From positions 1-56,076 of the forward strand of contig BATO01000035.1 in assembly GCA_000474255.1 (NCBI GenBank): a stretch of 56,076 bases of DNA, written 5' to 3'. Shown in pieces: positions 43,528 through 50,943 of the stretch. The notes under the pieces were generated by a model. That model had not been told where the DNA came from. It saw only the letters and a list, made by a program, of their open reading frames with translations, and did no database searches. How positions within the stretch are numbered: the stretch's first letter is position 1; each line of letters starts with the position of its first letter. The stretch comes from Aquipseudomonas alcaligenes MRY13-0052 (GTDB lineage: Bacteria; Pseudomonadota; Gammaproteobacteria; Pseudomonadales; Pseudomonadaceae). The position numbers were made by a program, and so were the translations under genes.

Positions 43528-44154
43528 ATGGACGAATCCGACTACCTGCGCCTGCTTACCCGTCAGGCGGAACAGGCCAACGACTTCCTCTCCAACGCAC
43601 GCAAATGGGAGCGCGAGCGCTGGGTCTGCCAGCGCCTGCTGCAGGCTCTTAACGTGCCCCATCGGCTGGAAGACTTCAGCACCGGCGGCGAGCCCCCGGA
43701 TGTGCAGTTCCGCGATGCCGCCTTCGAGGTGTTCTTCGTCCTCGACGAGGGCCGGCGGCTCAATGATGAATGGCGCGCCGAGCTGGAACGCCGCCGCAGC
43801 GCCTTCTCCCTCGCTCAACTGGTGCGCCGCGAAGCCCGGCCCAAGCGCATCGCCACCGCCGAGCTGCAGGCCCGCCTCGCGCCAACGCTGCGCAAGAAGG
43901 CCCACAACTACACCGAGCGCGGCCTTGAGCTGAACGAGCTGGACCTGGTGGCCTTCGTCAACCTCAAGCGCTCGGTGCCCGATTTCAACAGCCCCTTCCC
44001 GCCGCCCACCGAATTCCTCCGCCAGGGCTGGCGCTCGCTGTCCATCGTCGGCTCCACCTACGCCCGCGTGCTCTTCGCCCACCCGGATGCCCCGGAATTT
44101 TTACGCGCCAACCTGGGTCGAACGGTGATCTTCGACGCCGGCATCGGACTGTGA
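43528..44154 (+). CDS. DUF1780 family protein, putative nuclease fold
   Basis: The 208-residue protein belongs to DUF1780, found just upstream of DUF3094 and ndh in Pseudomonas. It has a PPDVQFRDAAFEVFFVLDEG segment that looks like the PD-(D/E)xK endonuclease core, though the lysine is not obvious, and the family is often described as a putative endonuclease. The rest is helical. The ATG is preceded by GGCTAAG. Role unknown. Confidence 0.75.
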   Translation: MDESDYLRLLTRQAEQANDFLSNARKWERERWVCQRLLQALNVPHRLEDFSTGGEPPDVQFRDAAFEVFFVLDEGRRLNDEWRAELERRRSAFSLAQLVRREARPKRIATAELQARLAPTLRKKAHNYTERGLELNELDLVAFVNLKRSVPDFNSPFPPPTEFLRQGWRSLSIVGSTYARVLFAHPDAPEFLRANLGRTVIFDAGIGL

Positions 44155-44183
44155 CGCGACAGTCGAATTATTCGCGCCGTCGA

Positions 44184-44213
44184 TTGAGCCTTCTCGAAAC
44201 ACGCAGCTAGAAT
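44184..44213 (+). promoter_or_regulatory. Candidate promoter for the DUF3094 gene
   Basis: TTGAGC (44184-44189) and TAGAAT (44208-44213) are 18 bases apart, 27 bases before the start codon of the small membrane protein gene. Confidence 0.45.
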
Positions 44214-44240
44214 GAGCCCATTCCCCCGTCGAGGCTTACC

Positions 44241-44414
44241 ATGAGCAGCCGCCTGACACCCGAAGACCAGCAGAAGGTCGACCAGTACCTGAATCTCCCC
44301 CAGCACCAGGTGGAACGCGAGCCGTTCAAGCCCTGGCGCCTGCTGATGATTCTGCTGGTGATGGTGGTCGGGCTCGGCATCCTCAGCCGCCTCCTCGCGC
44401 GCCTCGTGCTATGA
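44241..44414 (+). CDS. Small DUF3094 membrane protein
   Basis: The 57-residue protein starts MSSRLTPEDQQKVDQYLN and has a single membrane helix (about residues 33-52, LLMILLVMVVGLGILSRLL). This matches the DUF3094 family of short Pseudomonas proteins. GAGG lies six bases before the ATG. It sits between the DUF1780 gene and ndh, the conserved order of P. aeruginosa PA4536-PA4538. Function unknown. Confidence 0.85.
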   Translation: MSSRLTPEDQQKVDQYLNLPQHQVEREPFKPWRLLMILLVMVVGLGILSRLLARLVL

Positions 44415-44444
44415 GCAGCCTCCCCCGCTCGCCCGGCGCCAACC

Positions 44445-44458
44445 ATAAGAATTCTTAT
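44445..44458. promoter_or_regulatory. Perfect palindrome upstream of ndh
   Basis: ATAAGAATTCTTAT, 14 bases, 20 bases before the ndh start codon and in the place expected for the -10 region. It may be an operator. No regulator is assigned. Confidence 0.45.
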
Positions 44459-44477
44459 AGCCTTGTGAGATGTTCCC

Positions 44478-45779
44478 ATGACCCATCGTATCGTTATCGT
44501 CGGCGGCGGCGCCGGCGGGCTGGAGCTCGCCACCCGTCTGGGTAGAACCCTGGGCAAGAAAGGCCAGGCCAAGGTCATCCTGGCCGACGCCAACCTGACG
44601 CACATCTGGAAACCCCTGCTGCACGAAGTGGCCGCCGGCTCCTTGAACTCCACGGAGAACGAGCTGAACTACGTCGCCCAGGGCAAATGGAACCACTTCG
44701 AGTTCCAGCTCGGCCGCATGAGCGGGCTGGACCGCACGCGCAAGGCCATCCAGCTCGCCGCCACTCTCGACGAGGACGGCCGTGAACTGGTGCCCGCCCG
44801 TGAAGTGCCCTACGACAGCCTGGTGATCGCCGTCGGCAGCACCACCAACGACTTCGGCACCGAAGGCGCGTCCCGCCACTGCATCTTTCTCGACACCCGC
44901 GAGCAGGCCGAACGCTTCCACCGCCAGCTGCTCAGCCACTACCTGCGCGCCCACGCCCGGGAAGGCAACAGCGACCAGATCAGCGTCGCCATCGTCGGCG
45001 CCGGTGCCACCGGTGTGGAACTGGCCGCCGAGCTGCACCACGCCGCCCACGAACTGGCCGCCTACGGCCTGGACAGCATCCAGCCGGAGAACATGCGCAT
45101 CACCTTGATCGAAGCCGGCCCGCGCGTCCTGCCGGCGCTGCCTGAGCGCATCAGCGCGCCGGTGCACAAGACCCTGGAACAGCTCGGCGTCACCGTGATG
45201 ACCGGCGCCGCGGTCAGCGAGGTCACCGCCGAAGGCCTGCGCACCGCCCAAGGCGAGGTGATCCCCGCCAGCCTCAAGGTCTGGGCCGCCGGCATCCGCG
45301 CGCCCGCCTTCCTCAAGGACCTGGACGGCCTGGAAAGCAACCGCATCAACCAGCTGGTGGTCAAACCCACCCTGCAGACCACCCGTGACGACGCCATCTT
45401 CGCCTTTGGCGACTGTGCCGCCTGCCCCCTGGGCGATGGCAGCGACCGCAGCGTGCCCCCGCGCGCCCAGGCCGCCCACCAGCAGGCCTCGCTGCTGGTG
45501 AAGTCGCTGAAGCTGCGCATCGCCGGCCAGCAGGAGCTGCCCGAGTACCGCTACAAGGACTACGGTTCGCTGATCTCCCTCTCCAGCTTCAGCGCCGTCG
45601 GCAACCTCATGGGCAACCTGATGGGCAGCGTCAAGCTCGAAGGCTGGCTGGCGCGGATGTTCTACATCTCGCTCTACCGCATGCACCAGATGGCACTCTA
45701 CGGCGGCTTCCGCACCCTGCTGCTGATGCTCAGCGACCGCATCGGCCGCAGCACCGACCCGCGCCTGAAGCTCCACTGA
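44478..45779 (+). CDS. ndh: Type II NADH dehydrogenase
   Basis: The 433-residue FAD enzyme oxidises NADH and reduces ubiquinone at the inner face of the membrane without pumping protons. It has an FAD-binding GGGAGGLELA at the N-terminus, the NADH-binding GAGATGVELAAEL in the middle, FAFGDCAAC, and the QAAHQQASLLVKS segment. The C-terminal amphipathic region ending in ISLYRMHQMALYGGFRTLLL anchors it to the membrane. Length fits bacterial Ndh. A perfect palindrome lies just upstream and a hairpin just downstream. Confidence 0.95.
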   Translation: MTHRIVIVGGGAGGLELATRLGRTLGKKGQAKVILADANLTHIWKPLLHEVAAGSLNSTENELNYVAQGKWNHFEFQLGRMSGLDRTRKAIQLAATLDEDGRELVPAREVPYDSLVIAVGSTTNDFGTEGASRHCIFLDTREQAERFHRQLLSHYLRAHAREGNSDQISVAIVGAGATGVELAAELHHAAHELAAYGLDSIQPENMRITLIEAGPRVLPALPERISAPVHKTLEQLGVTVMTGAAVSEVTAEGLRTAQGEVIPASLKVWAAGIRAPAFLKDLDGLESNRINQLVVKPTLQTTRDDAIFAFGDCAACPLGDGSDRSVPPRAQAAHQQASLLVKSLKLRIAGQQELPEYRYKDYGSLISLSSFSAVGNLMGNLMGSVKLEGWLARMFYISLYRMHQMALYGGFRTLLLMLSDRIGRSTDPRLKLH

Positions 45780-45786
45780 TCCACCC

Positions 45787-45811
45787 GGCCGGCATCCCCG
45801 CGATGCCGGCC
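45787..45811 (+). terminator. Terminator-like hairpin after ndh
   Basis: GGCCGGCATC-CCCGC-GATGCCGGCC, a 10-bp stem eight bases after the ndh stop and followed by TTCCC. The next 280 bases up to the LysR gene hold no gene. Confidence 0.6.
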
Positions 45812-45880
45812 TTCCCTCGCCTCTCCCCGCCGCTCCAAGCCCTTTCCGCCCCACCGTCCGTCGCCCTTTCCCGCCCTGCA

Positions 45881-45903
45881 GATTCGACCGCAAGAAACGG
45901 AGT
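45881..45903 (+). promoter_or_regulatory. Ada-box-like element upstream of lysR
   Basis: These 23 bases agree at 21 positions with 48787-48809 in front of ada. The first 13 (GATTCGACCGCAA) fit the E. coli Ada box AAT-N6-GCAA except for the first base. It lies about 190 bases before the LysR gene. Confidence 0.5.
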
Positions 45904-46090
45904 GCGGGACGGTCTCTTCACGCCGATATTGAGCCCCGCAACGCGTCTGGCCAGGGCGTTTGCGCCATCGGATAGGCGCCACCCGGGCCACTCGCGCACC
46001 AGGACCACTACGCAGTAAGGGCTGGAGGAACGCAGCACACCGGGCACGGCCCGGAACCCAGGGTCGATGACAGACAGGAGAGACTCATAC

Positions 46091-47101
46091 ATGGAACTAC
46101 GTCATCTTCGCTATTTCCTCGCCGTGGCCGAGGAGTTGAACTTCACCCGCGCAGCCGCGCGCCTGCACATCGAGCAATCGCCCCTGTCGCGGGCCATCAA
46201 GGAGCTGGAGTCGGACCTCAACACCCTGCTCTTCGAACGCAACCCGCGGGGCGTTCAACTGACCTGGGCCGGCACCGTCTTTCTAGAGAACACCAAACGC
46301 ATCTTCGCCGCCCTGGAGCAGGCACGGATGGACATGCGCGGCGTCGCCATGGGCTTTCGCGGCACGCTGCGGGTCGCGGTTTCCGACGGCATCGCCCCGC
46401 AAAAACTCGCCGACCTGCTGGCGCGCTGCCGCCAGGAGGAACCGGAAATGGAAATACGCCTGTTCGAGGTGAGCCACGCCCAACAGGTGAAGGGCATGCT
46501 CGACCACAGCTACGACGTCGGCTTCGCGCGAACCGACAACGCCGTCGATGGCCTGTGCGTACGGCCGATCTGGAGCGACCCTCTGGTCGCCGCCCTGCCC
46601 GCACGCCACCCGCTGCTGTCGCACCGCAAGATCCCGCTCAAGGAGCTGGCGCGCCACCCGCTGATCCTCAGCCACCCCGAAGTCCACGAAGGCCAGCACC
46701 AGCAGATCAGCCGCATGCTCAAGGCCAACCTCAGCGAAGCCGAGGAAGCCTCGCTGAACATCGTCGAGCAATACATCTCCCGCGAAACCATGCAGGCCCT
46801 GGTGTCGGCCGGCTACGGGGTCGCCCTGATCTGTGGTACCGAGCAGAGCTACCTGCCCGGCAGCGAGATCGTCACCCGCGCGCTGTCGGTGCCCGACTCG
46901 GTGCTCACCACCTACCTGTTGCGCCCGGACAGCGAGCCCTCACCGCACCTGGCGCGCTTCCTCGAACGTATCGAGCAGGTGTGCAACCAGCAGGAGGAGC
47001 CGGAAACCTGCCTGTTCTCCGAACTCCACCCCCTCGCCCCCGTCTCGCGGCTGGCGCGGGTGGGCCTGTCCTTCAGCGCCGGGGATTTCTCCACGCCATG
47101 A
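46091..47101 (+). CDS. LysR-family transcriptional regulator
   Basis: The 336-residue protein starts MELRHLRYFLAVAEELNFTR, a classic LysR helix-turn-helix (residues 1-60), and has a periplasmic-binding-protein-like effector domain (~90-300) with FRGTLRVAVSDGIAP and a variant tail beyond residue 300. By sequence it recalls CatR/BenM-type LysR proteins. The ATG at 46091 has AGGAGA ten bases upstream. Its stop overlaps the start of the oxygenase gene (ATGA), so it is co-translated with the gene it probably controls. The inducer is unknown. Confidence 0.88.
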   Translation: MELRHLRYFLAVAEELNFTRAAARLHIEQSPLSRAIKELESDLNTLLFERNPRGVQLTWAGTVFLENTKRIFAALEQARMDMRGVAMGFRGTLRVAVSDGIAPQKLADLLARCRQEEPEMEIRLFEVSHAQQVKGMLDHSYDVGFARTDNAVDGLCVRPIWSDPLVAALPARHPLLSHRKIPLKELARHPLILSHPEVHEGQHQQISRMLKANLSEAEEASLNIVEQYISRETMQALVSAGYGVALICGTEQSYLPGSEIVTRALSVPDSVLTTYLLRPDSEPSPHLARFLERIEQVCNQQEEPETCLFSELHPLAPVSRLARVGLSFSAGDFSTP

Positions 47102-47841
47102 CCGCGCTCCCCCCCCTCGAACACCCCATGCCCGATGCCTCGCTGGAACGCATCGAGCGCCTCGACTGGCAGGCCCTCGAAACCGAGCTGGAGGCCCATG
47201 GCTGTGCGCTGATCCCGCGCCTGCTGGACGACGCCGCCTGCGCCCAGCTCGCTTCGAGCTACAGCCGCGACGAAGGCTTCCGCTCGCGCATCGTCATGGA
47301 GCGCCAGGGCTTTGGCCGGGGTGAGTACAAGTACTTCGCCTACCCGCTGCCCACCCTGCTCGGGCGCCTGCGCCACCGCCTCTACCCGCCGCTGGCGGCC
47401 ATCGCCAACCGCTGGAACCAGCGCCTGGGCATCGACACCCGCTACCCCGCGCGGCTCGACACCTTTCTCGCCCGTTGCCACCGCGCCGGGCAGCGCCGCC
47501 CCACGCCCCTGCTGCTGCAGTACGGGCCAGGCTGCTACAACCGCCTGCACCAGGACCTGTACGGCGAACACGTGTTCCCGTTGCAGCTGGCGATCCTGCT
47601 GTCGGCGCCGGATGCGGACTTCAGCGGCGGCGAATTCGTCCTCACCGAGAACATCGCCGGCCAGCAACGGGCGGAAGTGGTGCCCCTGGGCAAGGGCGAC
47701 GCGGTGCTGTTCCCGGTGGACCTGCGCCCCGTGCCCGGCAAACGCGGTGGCTTCCGCCGCGCCGCCATGCGCCACGGCGTCAGCCTCGTCAGAAGCGGCC
47801 AGCGCCGCACCCTGGGGCTGATCTTCCACGACGCCAGCTAA
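47098..47841 (+). CDS. 2OG-Fe(II) oxygenase (AlkB/prolyl-hydroxylase-like), paralogue A
   Basis: The 247-residue protein has the double-stranded beta-helix core of 2-oxoglutarate dioxygenases. Iron ligands H151 and D153 are seen in NRLHQDLYG, the distal H226 in RHGVSLVRSGQRR, and R236 or R237 is the likely 2-oxoglutarate anchor. The GGEFVLTE strand between them is typical of the prolyl-4-hydroxylase-like branch. Relatives in Pseudomonas lie near ada or ogt and may remove alkyl groups from DNA, RNA or protein; no substrate is established here. It is translationally coupled to lysR. An internal ATG at 47128 is possible. A paralogue lies after ada at 49999. Confidence 0.8.
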   Translation: MTALPPLEHPMPDASLERIERLDWQALETELEAHGCALIPRLLDDAACAQLASSYSRDEGFRSRIVMERQGFGRGEYKYFAYPLPTLLGRLRHRLYPPLAAIANRWNQRLGIDTRYPARLDTFLARCHRAGQRRPTPLLLQYGPGCYNRLHQDLYGEHVFPLQLAILLSAPDADFSGGEFVLTENIAGQQRAEVVPLGKGDAVLFPVDLRPVPGKRGGFRRAAMRHGVSLVRSGQRRTLGLIFHDAS

Positions 47842-47898
47842 GGGGGCCACGACGATGAACACACCCTTCACGCACAGCCCCCACAGGGTGGGCTGACC

Positions 47899-48135
47899 AT
47901 GCCACTTCACCCCTGGGAGAGCGGCACGCTGCCGTCGTTCGAAGCCGGCACGCTGGCGGTTGGAACGACGAGCGGTGACCCGGCCGCGCGCCTGCGGGTG
48001 ATCAGTGCCTTCCAGGCACTGGTGGATGCCAGGCAGGCCCGCTGGCACACGGACGATTCGGGCCGAACCGAGCTGCACCTGGACAGCGGGGAAGTCTTCC
48101 TGCTGCGCCCCCACAGCGTCACTCGACTGCGATAA
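47899..48135 (+). CDS. Small hypothetical protein in the alkylation-repair cluster
   Basis: The 78-residue acidic-to-neutral protein (MPLHPWESGTLPSFEAGTLA ... LLRPHSVTRLR) lies between the oxygenase and ogt genes on the same strand, ten bases before ogt. GGGTGGG precedes its ATG. The pattern of alternating strands in the second half suggests a small beta fold. No family was recognised. Its tight spacing to ogt supports a real gene. Confidence 0.55.
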   Translation: MPLHPWESGTLPSFEAGTLAVGTTSGDPAARLRVISAFQALVDARQARWHTDDSGRTELHLDSGEVFLLRPHSVTRLR

Positions 48136-48145
48136 GGAGATTGCC

Positions 48146-48691
48146 ATGACATTGATGATGAGCCGCCTGAGCTCGCCCCTGCGCGAGCTGCTGCTGGTGA
48201 CCGATGAACAACGCCGCATCTGCGCCCTCGGCTTCGCCGACTACAAGCGCCAGCTCACCCGCTCGCTGAAGGACCGCCCCAGCCCCCGGGACCTACCGGA
48301 AATCCCCGCCCCCAAGGAGATATCCACAGCCCTGCGCCGCTACTTCGAAGGCGACGGTGATGCCCTCGACGACCTCGTCATCGAGCCCACCGGCACGCCC
48401 TTCCAGCTTCAGGTCTGGGCGGCCTTGCGGCGCATTCCGGCCGGCACCACCCGCAGCTATGGCCAGTTGGCCCGCGAGCTGGGCCTGGAAGACCCGCGCG
48501 CCGCCATCGACGTCGGCGCCGCCAATGCCGCCAACCCCATTGCCCTGGTCATACCCTGCCACCGGGTGATCGCCGCCAATGGCGAACTGCGCGGCTACGC
48601 CTGGGGCCTGGAGCGCAAGCGCTGGCTGCTGGAGCACGAGAAAGCCCTGCGCCCTCTCGCCGCCGAGCCGCAGACCGCCGCGCTGTTCTGA
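48146..48691 (+). CDS. ogt: O6-methylguanine-DNA methyltransferase
   Basis: The 181-residue suicide enzyme takes methyl groups from O6-methylguanine or O4-methylthymine onto its active cysteine. The catalytic C138 is in LVIPCHRVIAANGELRGYAW, the DNA-binding helix region reads TPFQLQVWAALRRIPAGTTRSYGQLARELG, and the arginine-finger stretch is RAAIDVGAANAANP. AAGGAG lies seven bases before the ATG. It is the fourth gene of the cluster and precedes ada, so two methyltransferase domains are encoded in a row. Confidence 0.92.
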   Translation: MTLMMSRLSSPLRELLLVTDEQRRICALGFADYKRQLTRSLKDRPSPRDLPEIPAPKEISTALRRYFEGDGDALDDLVIEPTGTPFQLQVWAALRRIPAGTTRSYGQLARELGLEDPRAAIDVGAANAANPIALVIPCHRVIAANGELRGYAWGLERKRWLLEHEKALRPLAAEPQTAALF

Positions 48692-48786
48692 CCGAACGCG
48701 CAGCGCTGGACGCTGGAGAGGCTCATCATCTATACCCTCCAGCGCCCCCTCCGCCCGCATCGGAACGCCTCGGCGGAGCCACGGTG

Positions 48787-48824
48787 GATTCGAACGCAAG
48801 AACCGGAGTTCTTGCGTTTGAATT
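48787..48824. promoter_or_regulatory. Head-to-head Ada boxes upstream of ada
   Basis: A 16-bp inverted repeat with one G-T-type mismatch around the loop CGGA. Each arm contains an Ada-box-like sequence: GATTCGAACGCAA at 48787-48799 on the plus strand and AATTCAAACGCAA on the minus strand (48812-48824); the latter fits AAT-N6-GCAA exactly. The right arm overlaps a possible -35 (TTGCGT, 48812-48817) with TGCAAT 18 bases on. It lies 45-82 bases before the ada start. Confidence 0.6.
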
Positions 48825-48868
48825 CGGTTTTAACCTGCAATAGTCAACGGTACTTCTGGATAGCCACC

Positions 48869-50002
48869 ATGAGCAGGAACCCGCACGAAACCGCTCTCTA
48901 CCTCACGGACGATCAACGCTGGGCAGCCGTCATCGCCCGCGACAGCGCCGCCGACGACCAGTTCGTCTACGCGGTGAAGACCACCGGCGTCTACTGCCGC
49001 CCCAGCTCCTCGACCCGTCTGCCCAACCGCAAGAACGTCGAGTTCTTCGATAACCCGGCCGCCGCCGAAGCCGCCGGCTATCGCGCCAGTCGCAGCCTGG
49101 CCGGCGACCGCACCAGCACCGCAGCCCGGCGCACCTCGTTGATCGCAGAGGCCTGCCGTGCCATCGAGGCCGCCGACACGCCGCTGAACCTCAACCAGCT
49201 GGCGCAGCGCTCGGGCATGAGCCCCTCGCACTTCCACCGGGTGTTCAAGACCGAAACCGGGCTGACCCCCAAGGCCTATGTCTCGGCCTACCGCGCGCGC
49301 CGCCTGCGCCAGGAGCTCAGCGATGTCGGCACCTCGGTGACCGACGCCATCTACGGCGCCGGCTTCAACTCCAACAGCCGCTTCTACGAAACCTCGGACC
49401 AACTGCTCGGCATGCGCGCCAGTGAATACCGCGATGGCGGTGCCGGCGCCTCCATCCACTTCGCCGTGGCCCAGTGCTCACTGGGGGCCATCCTCGTCGC
49501 CCAGAGCCAGCGCGGGGTCTGCGCCATCCTCCTGGGCGACGACCCGGACGAACTGGTGCGTGACCTGCAGGACCAGTTCCCCAAGGCCCAGCTGGTGGGG
49601 GGCGATGCCGACTTCGAGCGCCTGGTGGCCCAGGTGGTCGGTTTCATCGAGGCGCCCTCCCTGGGCCTCAACCTGCCCCTGGACGTGCGCGGCACGGCCT
49701 TCCAAGAGCGGGTGTGGAAAGCCCTGCGGGACATCCCGCCAGGCACCACCGTCAGCTACACCGACATCGCCGAGCGCATCGGCGCGCCCAAGGCGGTGCG
49801 GGCGGTGGCCCAGGCCTGCGGTGCCAACCACATCGCGGTGGCCATCCCCTGCCACCGCGTGGTGCGGCGCAATGGTGATCTCTCCGGCTACCGCTGGGGC
49901 ATCGACCGCAAACGCGAACTGCTGTTGCGCGAAGCCAAGCCGGCCAAGACCGCCACTGCCAGCGCAGCCCCCCGCAGCAAGCAGGCCGTGGCCCAGCCAT
50001 GA
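48869..50002 (+). CDS. ada: Ada-type AraC regulator/methyltransferase with a broken zinc site
   Basis: The 377-residue protein has the Ada layout: an N-terminal methyl-phosphotriester domain (~1-85), an AraC helix-turn-helix domain (~90-190, with SPSHFHRVFKTETGLTPKAY) and a C-terminal O6-methylguanine methyltransferase (~195-360, active C328 in AIPCHRVV). In E. coli Ada, C38, C42, C69 and C72 bind zinc and C38 accepts the methyl group that switches the regulator on. Here only C43 (C38) remains in VYCRPSSSTR; the others align with S47, S74 and L77. The alkyl sensor is therefore probably dead or changed, while O6-methylguanine repair looks intact. Start at ATG 48869 from the family N-terminus; ribosome-binding site weak. 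The stop overlaps the next gene (ATGA). Two Ada-box-like sequences lie upstream. Confidence 0.88.
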   Translation: MSRNPHETALYLTDDQRWAAVIARDSAADDQFVYAVKTTGVYCRPSSSTRLPNRKNVEFFDNPAAAEAAGYRASRSLAGDRTSTAARRTSLIAEACRAIEAADTPLNLNQLAQRSGMSPSHFHRVFKTETGLTPKAYVSAYRARRLRQELSDVGTSVTDAIYGAGFNSNSRFYETSDQLLGMRASEYRDGGAGASIHFAVAQCSLGAILVAQSQRGVCAILLGDDPDELVRDLQDQFPKAQLVGGDADFERLVAQVVGFIEAPSLGLNLPLDVRGTAFQERVWKALRDIPPGTTVSYTDIAERIGAPKAVRAVAQACGANHIAVAIPCHRVVRRNGDLSGYRWGIDRKRELLLREAKPAKTATASAAPRSKQAVAQP

Positions 50003-50613
50003 CGCTGGACTGGCCGGCGCTCACCCGCAGCCTGGAAGACGACGGCTACGCCCTGCTGCCCGGCCTGCTGGATGCAGGCACGGTGCAGCACTGGCGCAGG
50101 CTGGCGGAAGCCCCAGGCGCTGGCCTCGCGCCCCCGGAGCCCGGCCGTGGCGAGTGGATCGCCACGGCCGGCACGTCGTTCGCGGACGCATACCCTCCCG
50201 AGCTCGCCGGCCTGGCCAATCGCTGGAACGAAGCCCTGGGTGAAGCGCACCGCTACCCACTCCAGGGCATCACAGTCGACGCACAGCTGTGCCGGCTGGA
50301 AGCCGGCGACTACCTGAACCTGCACCAGGGCGACGGCACAACCCTGCCACTGCGTATCGCCATCCTGCTGTCCTGCCCCGGGCAGGACTTCAGCGGTGGC
50401 GAATTCGTCGTTACCGAGCAGCGCCCGCGCATGCAGTCGCGAGCCACCGTGCTGCCCCTGCGCCAGGGCGACGCGGTGCTCTTCAGCACGGGCCGCCGCC
50501 CGGTGCGAAACAGCCTCGGCCAGCTCTACGGTGCCGGGCTCAAGCACGGCACCAGCCGGGTGCGCAGCGGCCAGCGCCTGAGCCTGGAGCTGGACTTCCC
50601 CGCCAGGCACTGA
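49999..50613 (+). CDS. 2OG-Fe(II) oxygenase, paralogue B, in the alkB position
   Basis: The 204-residue protein is a shorter paralogue of the oxygenase at 47098: both begin with LDW-x-AL, share NRWN, AILLS, DFSGGEFV and the HG-x-S-x-VRSGQR motif (H183, R193). It is coupled to ada by a four-base overlap, the place that alkB holds in the E. coli ada-alkB operon, which suggests a repair role. The iron motif reads LHQGDG: the Asp follows His by three residues instead of two, or the HxD is HxG. The loop after it is two residues shorter than in paralogue A. Whether D112 still binds iron is uncertain. Confidence 0.75.
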   Translation: MTLDWPALTRSLEDDGYALLPGLLDAGTVQHWRRLAEAPGAGLAPPEPGRGEWIATAGTSFADAYPPELAGLANRWNEALGEAHRYPLQGITVDAQLCRLEAGDYLNLHQGDGTTLPLRIAILLSCPGQDFSGGEFVVTEQRPRMQSRATVLPLRQGDAVLFSTGRRPVRNSLGQLYGAGLKHGTSRVRSGQRLSLELDFPARH

Positions 50614-50616
50614 GCC

Positions 50617-50898
50617 ATGCCGGACAGAACCTGGACCCTGATCGGCGCCGACGGCCGCCCCTTTGCCAGCAACCGCCCCGGCACCCTCGGCGGCCACCGC
50701 CGCAACAAGCTCTACGGCCGCCTTGACTGCCGCAGCGCCCTGCAGGCCCTGGCCCGGGGTGGCTACCGGGCACAGCGGGTGTTCTTTCTCGACGAAGCCA
50801 CGGCGCTCAGCGCGGGATATCGGCCTTGCGCGGTGTGCATGCCGGAGCGGTACAGGATGTGGAAGGCGGGGGAGCTGGGTGCCCAGGATGACGCCTGA
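50617..50898 (+). CDS. Free-standing Ada-type metal-binding protein
   Basis: The 93-residue protein resembles the zinc domain of Ada: LDCRSA followed by RVFFLDEATALSAGYRPCAVCMPERY parallels the FCRPSC ... ENVSFY ... AAGFRPCKRCQPD pattern. C38, C71 and C74 are candidate zinc ligands, with H27 possibly the fourth; the second Cys of the Ada FCRPSC motif is missing. It begins three bases after the second oxygenase gene, last in the ada operon. Standalone proteins of this type are known from genome annotation, but I know of no function. Its presence beside an Ada whose own zinc site is broken is notable. Confidence 0.7.
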   Translation: MPDRTWTLIGADGRPFASNRPGTLGGHRRNKLYGRLDCRSALQALARGGYRAQRVFFLDEATALSAGYRPCAVCMPERYRMWKAGELGAQDDA

Positions 50899-50943
50899 TC
50901 GCGATGAATTCGCGCCTACGGGCGGACGACGCTACGCGCCGCT

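Noticed and set aside
48812-48868. N-terminal extension of Ada by 19 residues
   Set aside because: It would place the start codon inside the Ada-box inverted repeat. The extra residues do not resemble Ada, and the ATG at 48869 fits the family.
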